Source: Stigmatella aurantiaca
Lineage (GTDB): Bacteria; Myxococcota; Myxococcia; Myxococcales; Myxococcaceae
Assembly: GCF_900109545.1 (NCBI RefSeq)
Contig: NZ_FOAP01000004.1
Span: 62,001-126,000, forward strand
DNA: 64,000 bases
Direction: 5' to 3'
The notes beneath the pieces are model-generated. The model was given only the letters and a program-made list of their open reading frames with translations. It was not told where the DNA came from and ran no database searches. Each line of letters begins with the position of its first letter. Within the stretch, counting starts at the first letter, position 1. The translations under genes and the position numbers were made by a program. Shown piece after piece: positions 50,911-59,500 of this stretch.

Positions 50911-53900
50911 CTAGCTGCCCATGAGGTGGTGGACGTGGCTGAAGGCCAGCAGGCGGTGGAATTGCTCGGTCTCACCCGTCTTGGGGTGGCTGCTTGCTTG
51001 AGCCATGTACGGTTCGCCTTTGAGCGTTGCCTGGATGAAAGCCGTCAGGGACCACTTGGGCCCGGACTCGAGGAAGATGCGGACTCCGTCCTCATGGAGC
51101 TGGCTCACGTGCTGCCAGAATCGCAGGGGCAGCACGTACTGCAGGGCCAGGTGGCGGGCCATGAAAGCCGGCTTCACCGGGGTGGGGTAGTAGCGGCCAT
51201 GCACACTGGAGAGGACTGGCAGCTGAGGCTCCATCCAGGCAAGCCGCCCCAGCTCCGCCCTGAAGGTGGGCACGGCCTTGGCGATGAGCTGGGTATGGTA
51301 GGCGTGAGAGACGGGCAGTGCCCGGGCCTCGAACCCATTCGCGCTGCACCAGCGCAGGACGTACTCGACGGCCTGGGTCTCTCCGGCCACGATTCCCTGC
51401 CCTGGTGCGTTCTCCGCGGCCACGGTGGCGTACCCTGGGGCCTCCCGGATCACCCCACGGAGCCTGTCGAAGTCTCCGCTGATGCTGGCCATCAGGCCTG
51501 GCGTGCCAACCGGCAGCCGGGTGACCGCGAGCGTGCGCTGGTAGATGGCGCGCAACGCTTGCTCAAGAGAGAGCATCCCGCTGGCGGCCAGTGAGGCGTA
51601 CTCACCAGAGCTCTGCCCCAGCAGCACATCCACCCGGATGCCCCAGGAGCGAATCAGACGGAAGAGCGCCACGTTCGCCAGGAAGACGGCGGCATGCGCG
51701 GTATCGTCATCCTGCCGGTACGAGCCCTCGGTGCCCGGAGGCACCCAGAAGGTGTCAGACAGGCGGCGCCCCGCGAGGGACTCGAAGGCCGCATCGGCCT
51801 CCGCGAAGGTTCTGGCCACCACGGGGTACTCCGCGGCCAGCTCCCGGAGCATGTTCACGTACTGAGGCCCCTGACCCGGGAAGACCACCGCCACTTTGCC
51901 CGAGTGCAGCTGACGCGGGTCCCGGGTGTCGTAATAGAAGAGGCCCTGCTCTGGCAGGCTTGGCGTCCCAGCACCGGCCAGCAGCCGGCGCGCCCGATCC
52001 AGCAGCTTGCTCACGGGCTGTCCCTTCGGCAGCGTCATGGCGAATCGGCAGGGAACTCCGGTGCCGGCCCGAGGCGTCCGAAGGTCCAGCTGGGGCTCGC
52101 GTGCCACCCTCTGGATCAGCCCCTCCACCTGCTGGAGGATGCTGGCCTGGCTGGTTCCCTCGAGATGGAGGAACGGTGGGCGCTCCGGTTCCACGGCGGT
52201 CACACGCGCGGTCCGGCGCACAGGGCTCGGCGGAGCCTCCTCCACGATCGCGTGGAAGCTGGTTCCGCCCAGCCCGAACGAAGAGATACCTGCCCTGCGG
52301 ACTCCGTGGGCGGAGGCTTCCCAGGGCTCTACCTCCGTGGGGACCCGGAAGGGGATCTGCTCCCAGGGAATGCGGGGCGTGGGACGCTCGAAGCCCAGGT
52401 TGGGCGGCACCTGCTTGTGGTGCAGCGCCAGGGCGACCTTGGTCAGCGCGGCCGCTCCGGCCCCGGAGTTCAGGTGGCCGATGTTGGACTTGATGGACCC
52501 CAGGAGGATCTTCTCGCTGCGCGAGGCTTGGCCGTAGACCGAGTGGTAGGACTCCACCTCAATCGGATCGCCGACAGGGGTTCCCGTCCCATGCCCTTCG
52601 ACGTAGTGGATGGTCTCGGGGGACACTCCGGCCTTCTCCACAGCCCGCCGGACCGCCTGCACCTGGCCTTCCGAGCTGGGCGCCCAGATGGAGGCGCTCT
52701 TCGGATCCGTGGCACCAGCGACCGAGCGAATCACCGCGTAGATGCGGTCCCCCGCGGCCTGGGCATCCGTCAGGCGCTTGAGCACGAGCAGGGACGCCCC
52801 CTCACTCGAGATGTAGCCATCCGCCCGGGAGTCGAACGGGAAGGAGCCCGTCTGTGACAGGCCTCCGAAGGAGCAGCACTGGCTGAGGGCATCCACGCCC
52901 AGCGAGGCGTACATGCCACCCGCGAGCATCAGGTCGCACGCGCCCGTGCGCAGCTGGCTCATGGCGATGTCGACCGCCGCCAGACTGGACGCGCAGGCGG
53001 ACTCCACCATGAGCGCGGGCCCCTGGAAGTCCAGATGGTGGGCGATGCGGCTCGCCGAGAGGCTGCCCAGATAGCCCAGCAGCGTGTCCTCCGTGACGGG
53101 CGGCAGCTCGCGCTTGTAGCGCTCCTCCGCCTCGCTCCGGATGCGGGCCGCCGTCGCCTCATCGATGCCGTGCCGTCTCAGGTGTGCGGCCAGGCGCCCA
53201 TCGAACTCGGCGTAGTAGACGCGGGCCTGCGTCTGGAACTCGCGCTCCAGAGGCGGCAGGTACCCCATGACGACCCCCACCCGCCCCGAGTCCACGGCCG
53301 CCGGGGTATAGCCCGCGTCATCCAGCGCCTGCAGGGCCGCCTTCATGGTCCAGCTGTGCCCGCGGTCGATCTGAGAGGAGACCTTGGGGGGAACGCGGAT
53401 TCGCTCTCCGGGCCAGGAGCCGTCGACGATGGAGCCCGCCAGGTCCGTGTAGGGCCTGACCTTGCTCTGGCGGGTAGGGTCCAGATAGCGGCCAATGGGC
53501 GCGCGCTCGGGAGGGATGGAACCAATCGCACAGCGCTTGTCCAACAGGTTGCGCCACAGCTCTTCCGGGGTCGCGGCCTGAGGGAAGACCCCTCCCAGGC
53601 CGACGATCGCGATCGGCTCGGAAGAGGGAGGGGCTGGCTGCGTCTTGGCCAGCCGCGCGTGATACTCCGGGGAGTGCTCCTCCAAGGTGAGGTGGTAGCT
53701 GATCCCCCCGAAGCTGAAGGCGCTGACGCCGGCGCGCCTCAGCCCTCCGGCCACGCCCGGCCAGGGCCTCTCGTGGTTGGAGATGTAGAAGGGGGTGTTC
53801 TCGAACTCGAGGCCTTGGGCCGGCTCCTGGAACGAGTGCTGCGGCGGCAGGCGCTGGCGGGACAGCGCGAGGATGGCCTTCATGAGCCCTGCGGCCCCTG

Positions 53901-55077
53901 CTGCGGCTTGGAGGTGGCCTGTCAGCTCCTTGACGCCTCCCAGCATCACGCTGCTGGCGGCAGCCTGGCTGCCGAAGACTTCCTTCAGGCTCTCGAGCTC
54001 CGTGCGATCGCCCAGGGCAGTGCCCGTGGCATGGCACTCCACATACTGCACGTCCGCCGGGCCATACCCGGCCTGGGCATAGGCGCGGCGCATCGCCAGC
54101 ACCTGTCCCCGGGAGTTGGGTGCCAGCAGGGACTTGCCCTTGCCATCGGAGGCGGCCCCAACGCCACGGATGACGGCGTAGATCTTCTCTCCGGCGGCCA
54201 AGGCATCCTCCAGCCGGCGCAGGACGAAGACGGCGGCGCCCTCGCCCAGCAGCGTCCCGGACGCGCGGCGATCGAAGGGCGTCAGCGAGGAGACCGCCAG
54301 GCCCCCCAGCTTGCTGAAGGCCACGAGATCATGCGGCGTGAGCAGCTGGCTGCAGCCCGCCGCCAACGCCACGTCGCAGTCGCCGAAGTGGAGCTGGTGG
54401 CTGGCCGTCTGAATGGCGGCGAGGGTGGAGGCGTACCCCGCGTCCACGGTGGTGTGAGGGCCCCGGAGGTTGAAGATCTTGGCCGCCCGGCCCACCCACA
54501 CACTGCTGAAGGAGGCAATCGCCTCGTCCTCGGTGAGCCCCGCCATCTCGGCTTCGAGCTGCTGGACGGCCGAGGCGCGCACCTGGGCGACGGTCTCCTC
54601 GCCCAGGGCCGCCAGGGTGGGGGACTCGGAGAGCGCGCGCACCATGTCCAGCAGCCGCGTCCGCACCCGGGTGTCCGGGCGGAGTCCTCCGCCCAGGGAG
54701 CCGAGGGTGAAGCTCACGCGCTCTGGGAGCACCCGCGCCAGGACGGCCCGCGCATCATCGAGCGCCTGCGAGACCGCCTCCAGGAAGGCCAGCTGCGTCC
54801 GGTGCATGTCCTGGAACGTCTTGGGGGGGATCCGGTACTTCCGGTAGTCGAGCTTCAGCTCCTCCAGCAGCGCGGCATGCTTGCAGTACGTCCGGTCTGG
54901 AGCCGTGGGATCTTCGTCGTAATACCAGCTGGGGAGCTCTTGAGGGCCGTCACTCAGCTCACGGATGGCGATGCGCCCCGTCTGAAGTTGCTCCCAGAAA
55001 GCCTCCACGCCAACGGCTTTGGGAAAAACATTCCCAAGGCCCACAACGGCGATCGGCCGGAAGTGAGGAGCTTCCAT
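50911..55077 (-). CDS. PUFA-synthase-like protein: KS-like (CLF) - KS - AT, first gene of operon
   Basis: A 1388-residue protein. The first ketosynthase fold (about 7-470) has Tyr215 in place of Cys (DAGYAST) and keeps His349 and His388. The second (about 487-950) is intact: Cys695 in ESACASS, His829 in EGHGTGTPVGD and His868 in NIGHLNS. An acyltransferase follows at about 1062-1350 with FPGQGPQY, the serine motif GQSSGE (Ser1156; usually GHSxGE) and SHAYH, suggesting malonyl-type loading. It is the first gene after an AT-rich divergent promoter region. ATG 55077 is the most likely start. Confidence 0.9.
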   Translation of the reverse strand: MEAPHFRPIAVVGLGNVFPKAVGVEAFWEQLQTGRIAIRELSDGPQELPSWYYDEDPTAPDRTYCKHAALLEELKLDYRKYRIPPKTFQDMHRTQLAFLEAVSQALDDARAVLARVLPERVSFTLGSLGGGLRPDTRVRTRLLDMVRALSESPTLAALGEETVAQVRASAVQQLEAEMAGLTEDEAIASFSSVWVGRAAKIFNLRGPHTTVDAGYASTLAAIQTASHQLHFGDCDVALAAGCSQLLTPHDLVAFSKLGGLAVSSLTPFDRRASGTLLGEGAAVFVLRRLEDALAAGEKIYAVIRGVGAASDGKGKSLLAPNSRGQVLAMRRAYAQAGYGPADVQYVECHATGTALGDRTELESLKEVFGSQAAASSVMLGGVKELTGHLQAAAGAAGLMKAILALSRQRLPPQHSFQEPAQGLEFENTPFYISNHERPWPGVAGGLRRAGVSAFSFGGISYHLTLEEHSPEYHARLAKTQPAPPSSEPIAIVGLGGVFPQAATPEELWRNLLDKRCAIGSIPPERAPIGRYLDPTRQSKVRPYTDLAGSIVDGSWPGERIRVPPKVSSQIDRGHSWTMKAALQALDDAGYTPAAVDSGRVGVVMGYLPPLEREFQTQARVYYAEFDGRLAAHLRRHGIDEATAARIRSEAEERYKRELPPVTEDTLLGYLGSLSASRIAHHLDFQGPALMVESACASSLAAVDIAMSQLRTGACDLMLAGGMYASLGVDALSQCCSFGGLSQTGSFPFDSRADGYISSEGASLLVLKRLTDAQAAGDRIYAVIRSVAGATDPKSASIWAPSSEGQVQAVRRAVEKAGVSPETIHYVEGHGTGTPVGDPIEVESYHSVYGQASRSEKILLGSIKSNIGHLNSGAGAAALTKVALALHHKQVPPNLGFERPTPRIPWEQIPFRVPTEVEPWEASAHGVRRAGISSFGLGGTSFHAIVEEAPPSPVRRTARVTAVEPERPPFLHLEGTSQASILQQVEGLIQRVAREPQLDLRTPRAGTGVPCRFAMTLPKGQPVSKLLDRARRLLAGAGTPSLPEQGLFYYDTRDPRQLHSGKVAVVFPGQGPQYVNMLRELAAEYPVVARTFAEADAAFESLAGRRLSDTFWVPPGTEGSYRQDDDTAHAAVFLANVALFRLIRSWGIRVDVLLGQSSGEYASLAASGMLSLEQALRAIYQRTLAVTRLPVGTPGLMASISGDFDRLRGVIREAPGYATVAAENAPGQGIVAGETQAVEYVLRWCSANGFEARALPVSHAYHTQLIAKAVPTFRAELGRLAWMEPQLPVLSSVHGRYYPTPVKPAFMARHLALQYVLPLRFWQHVSQLHEDGVRIFLESGPKWSLTAFIQATLKGEPYMAQASSHPKTGETEQFHRLLAFSHVHHLMGS

Positions 55078-55173
55078 AGCGCGTTCATCACCCACGTGTG
55101 AGCAAGGCCCAGCGGCCTTGTGTGTGCGCAAGGGTGGGAATTCCTGCGATGACCGCTGGCGCCTGCTGTTCAG

Positions 55174-55203
55174 TTATTAACTTAATTGATGCACCTGTGT
55201 CAA
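55174..55203 (-). promoter_or_regulatory. Candidate promoter of the 24-kb synthase operon
   Basis: On the minus strand TTGACA (plus 55198-55203) is a perfect -35 box, with TAATAA 18 bp on (plus 55174-55179) as a weak -10. Transcription would start about 90 bp before the ATG at 55077. The surrounding 80 bp are strikingly AT-rich for this genome and sit between divergent genes. Confidence 0.45.
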
Positions 55204-55259
55204 ATATTTCTAAATCTACAGTGCTAACGTGTCTCTGAAGAAGGACGTGACAGACCGGT

Positions 55260-56165
55260 TTGAACTCGAACGACTTACCAGCATGGATTTTTCCGGGGCA
55301 GGGCTCCCAACGGCTCGGAATGGGGCAGAGGGTGCTGGAGCGCTCGCCGGCTGCTCGCCGGGTGTTCGAAGAGGCCTCCGAGGCCGTGGGGATGAACCTC
55401 ACGAAGTTGTGCCTGGAAGGTCCGCCGGAAAGGCTCACCGCCACCGAGAATGCTCAACCCGCCATTGTCACATGCAGCGTGGCATGTCTGGCCATGCTGG
55501 AAGAGCAGGGGCTGCAACCGGCTGCCGTCGCCGGGCACAGCGTGGGAGAGTTCTCGGCCTTGGTGGCCGCCAGGGTCCTGACGCTCTCCGCCGCGGTCCG
55601 GGCTGTGCGCAAGCGGGGCGAGCTGATGGCCAGTGTCACGGCGCCTGGAGGAATGCTCGCGGTCATGGGGCTCGACGAGGCGCGGGTTCGTGAGCTGTGC
55701 CAGACGGCGAGCCAGGGCGGCATCCTCGCGGTGGCGCTCCACAACAGCCCGGGGCAGTTCGTCCTCTCGGGAGAGCACGCGGCCCTGGAGCGGTTCAAGC
55801 AACTCGCTCTCTCTTCGGGGGCCCGGGAGTGCGTGCTGCTCCAGGTCAGTCACGCCTTCCACTCACCCCTCATGGGGCAGATCTTGGAAGAGTGGCGGGC
55901 GGTGGTGGCGGGCATTCCGCTTCGCATGCCCCGGTACCCCGTGGTCCTCAACACCACGGCCCGGCCGGTGAAGACGCTGGTCTGTATCCGGCGGTCCATG
56001 GTGGATCAGCTGATCTGCCCGGTGTTGTGGATGCAGTGTGTTCAGGCGCTCGTGGGGATGGGAGTGACCCGGGTGCTGGAGGTAGGGGACAGCAAGGTGG
56101 TCTCTTCCCTGGCGAGGCGCACGGAGCCCTCGCTGCAGACGGCGACGGTGGATGCCTTTCTTTGA
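55260..56165 (+). CDS. Discrete malonyl-CoA:ACP acyltransferase-like protein
   Basis: A 301-residue acyltransferase with FPGQGSQ at the start, the nucleophile motif GHSVGEFSAL (Ser94) and SHAFHSPLM, a malonyl-type signature. A TTG at 55260 is the only possible start near the conserved strand, because an in-frame stop lies 12 bp upstream. Free-standing ATs serve trans-AT synthases or remove stalled chains, and since both the synthase operon and the next PKS already have AT domains, either a supply or an editing role is possible. It lies between the divergent synthase operon and the PKS. Confidence 0.88.
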   Translation: MNSNDLPAWIFPGQGSQRLGMGQRVLERSPAARRVFEEASEAVGMNLTKLCLEGPPERLTATENAQPAIVTCSVACLAMLEEQGLQPAAVAGHSVGEFSALVAARVLTLSAAVRAVRKRGELMASVTAPGGMLAVMGLDEARVRELCQTASQGGILAVALHNSPGQFVLSGEHAALERFKQLALSSGARECVLLQVSHAFHSPLMGQILEEWRAVVAGIPLRMPRYPVVLNTTARPVKTLVCIRRSMVDQLICPVLWMQCVQALVGMGVTRVLEVGDSKVVSSLARRTEPSLQTATVDAFL

Positions 56166-56565
56166 GCCGTTCTCCCGGGGTTGAATGGAGTTGGAATATC
56201 CCCATGGCGACTGCCTTCCAGGTGGCCCCACGTGTATTGGTGACTTGTATTGGCATTCATGCCTCGGGGCAGTTTGTCTTGAGGAACACCGCAGTGAGTA
56301 CTCAAGCGATTCACGAGACAGCGCAGCTCCGGTCCTTCGTTGTTGCCTGGGGATGAGCCAAATCCATACCGATGTTCCTGTGCTCATCTGGGACTCATGA
56401 GCGACGGTCAGCAGGCGGCTGAAAACAACGCGCTCAGCCCTTCCCGATACATTGGGTGCGGTACGCAGTAAACCCTACTCAATGAATTGGAATCTCAAAG
56501 TATAAGAAACTTATTCTGTGTTTCGCGGGAACTCCTTGTTGACCGGTGTTTCTTGCCATGGGGTA
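56166..56565. promoter_or_regulatory. Intergenic region before the PKS gene
   Basis: About 400 bp without a gene I can support. It has lower GC than its surroundings near both ends and contains two small palindromes, GGCATTCATGCC (56252-56263) and TGAGTACTCA (56295-56304), as possible operators. TATAAG at 56501 could be a -10 box, but no fitting -35 was seen. Confidence 0.35.
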
Positions 56566-59500
56566 GTGTTCAATACTGTGCGTGACCCCATCGCGATTGT
56601 TGGCATCGGTTGTCGGTTTCCGGGAGGGGCGAAGTCGCCTCGTCATCTCTGGGACCTTCTTACACAAGGACGCAGCGCGATCGTCGAGGTGCCAAAGGAT
56701 CGCTGGGATCATCGCCGCTACTACGATCCTGATCCGGACAAGCCGGGCAAGACGTACGTCCGCCACGGCGGCTTTCTGCAGGAACCGATCGACGTCTTCG
56801 ACGCCGCCTTCTTCTCCATCTCGCCACGCGAGGCGGCGACGCTCGATCCGCAGCAGCGCCTCCTCGCCGAGGTAGCCTGGGAGAGCCTCGAGGACGCGGG
56901 CTTTCCGCCGGACAGCCTGGCGGGCAGCCAGACCGGCGTCTACATCGGCGGGTTCATGCTCGACAGCATGCTCACGCACATGGGCTCGAAGAACCGCGAG
57001 ATGATCGGCCCGCACACCGCGGTCGGGTCGACCATGACGGTGCTCTCCAACCGGCTGTCCTTCATGTTCGACTTCCGGGGGCCGAGCATCTCGCTGGACA
57101 CGGCGTGCTCCTCCTCGCTCGTCGCCGTCCACCTCGCCTGTCAGGACCTGTGGAGCGGTACGACATCGCTCGGGCTGGCCGGTGGCGTGAACGTCATGTT
57201 CCGGCCCGAGATTTTCGTGGCGATGAGCAAGGGCAAGTTCCTGTCGGCCGATGGGTACTCCAAGAGCTTCGACGCGCACGCCGATGGTTACGGCCGGGGA
57301 GAAGGCGCTGGCATCGTGGTGCTCAAGCGGCTCTCGGACGCGGTGCGCGACAACGACCGCATCTACGCGCTGATCCGGGGGACAGGTGTCAATCAGGATG
57401 GGCACAGCGACTCGATGACGGCGCCAAGCGCACGTGCACAGGAGGCGCTGGTCCGTCAGGTGTGTGCCAGCGCCTCGGTGAATCCGGCTGAACTCCATGC
57501 CTTCGAGGCCCATGGGACGGGAACCGCCGTCGGAGATCCCGCGGAGATGGGCGGGCTGGGCGCCGTCTCGAAACGGCCCGGTGGGCAAGGGCCGTGGGTC
57601 GGATCGCTCAAGGCCAGTATCGGGCACCTCGAAGCGGCGGCCGGCGTGGCGGGGTTGATCAAGGCGAGTCTGTGCCTGCAACACCGGCAGCTTCCTCCGC
57701 AAGCCAACCTCCAGAAGCTCAACCCGGCCATCCCCTTCGAGACCCTGGGGCTCCGGATTCCGCAGCGCCTCGAGGCGCTTGAGCCCAGGAATGGCGAATC
57801 CCTGAAGATGGGCGTCAACTCCTTCGGCTACGGCGGGACGAATGCGCACTGCTTGCTTGAGCAGGCGCCGCCCGGCGGCGCGCGCGCGCCCTTCCCGGAG
57901 GCGCAGGCGAAGCGCTCCGTGAGCCTGTCCGCGCCGGTGATTCTCCCGCTCTCTGCCCGCAGCCCCGAGGCGCTTCGCGCGCTCGCTCGATCCTACGCCG
58001 GTCTCCTCTCCGCTCCGGACCACGCGCCGCTCGCGGACATCTGTTTCTCCGCAGCGGTCCGGCGGAGCCACCACGAGCACCGCCTCGCCCTGGTGGCCAC
58101 CGAGGATGCGGCCGGGCTCGCGGCACGATTGGAGTCTTTCGCCGCCAACAATCCCGCCGAGGACGGCGCCTCGGGCCGCACGCTTCCAGCGGAGGCGGCG
58201 AAGCCGGTCTTCGTGTTCACCGGCATGGGGCCTCAGTGGTGGGCCATGGGCCGTGAGCTCTACGAGCGGGACGCGCTGTTCCGCTCCACCCTCGATCGCT
58301 GCGACGCCATCTTCCAGCGGCTCGCGGGTTGGTCGTTGCTGGCTCAGATGCTCGCTGACGAGAAGTCCTCCAATATGGCGAGGACGGACATCGCGCAGCC
58401 CGCGAACGCGTTCCTGCAGATCGGCCTGCTCGAACTCTGGCGGCGCGCGGGCGTCGAGCCTGCCGCAGTCGTAGGCCACAGCGCGGGCGAGGTTGCCTCC
58501 GCCTACGCCGCAGGGCGTTTTACCCTCGAGCAGGCCATGCTCGTGATCTACGAGCGGAGCCGGATCCAGGCCAAGGCGGCGGGGCTTGGCAAGCTGCTGG
58601 CGGTAGGCCTCACCGAGGAAGGCGCCCGCGCCGCCATCAGAGGGCGTGAGGACGTGGTCTCGATCGCCGCGATCAACGGACCGAGCGCCGTGACCCTCTC
58701 TGGAGCCGCCAAGGCAATCGAGGAGATCTCGGCCGAGCTTGAGGCCCGCGGTGTCTTCCAGCGCATCTTGAAGGTCGAGGTGCCCTACCACAGCCCCGCG
58801 ATGGATCCGCTCAAGCCGGAGCTTCGCCGGTGCCTCGCCACGCTCCAGCCCTCGGTTGGGAACCTTCCCATCTACTCCACGGTCACGGGCGGCCTTGTCG
58901 AGGGCATGTCCTATGACGCCGAGTACTGGTGCGACAACATCCGTGAGCCCACCCTCTTCGCGAAGGCCGTCCGCCAGCTCTTGAAAGACGGCTACCGGCT
59001 CTTCCTGGAGGTGGGCCCCCATCCCGTCCTGCTGGCCTCCATCAAGGAGTGCTGCGCGGAAGCGCGTGTCGAGGGACGGATGTTCTCCTCGCTCAAGCGG
59101 CAGGAGCCCGAGCAGAAGACCTTCGCCAAGGCCCTGGCAGAGCTCTATGTCGCCGGGGCCCGGAGCCCGTGGGCCGGGCTCTATCCCGAAGGCTGCCGCT
59201 TCACCCAGCTTCCCAGCTACCCCTGGCAGCGGGAGAAGTACTGGCACGAGTCGGAGGAGGCGCTCACGGATCGCCTGGCTTCGAATGAGCATGCGTTGCT
59301 CGGGCTGAGGATCTCCGCGCCCACGCCCACCTGGGAGCGCGGTTTGAACGCGCGATTCCTGCCCTGTCTCGCGGATCACCGCGTCCGGGGCGCGCTCGTG
59401 GTTCCAGGTGCCGCCTACGTCGAGCTGGCGCTCGGCCTGCGCCGCGAGCTGGGGCTCTCCGAGCCACACATGTTGGAGGACGTGCGGTTCGAGAACGCGC

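Noticed and set aside
31023-55077. Standard omega-3 PUFA synthase (pfaABCDE)
   Set aside because: There is no PfaD-like enoylreductase, the ACP serines are replaced, and the ThDP and C45 fusions do not belong to that system.
56478-56506. Sigma70 promoter for the PKS at TATAAG (56501)
   Set aside because: The sequence 17 bp upstream (CTCAAT) does not resemble a -35 box.
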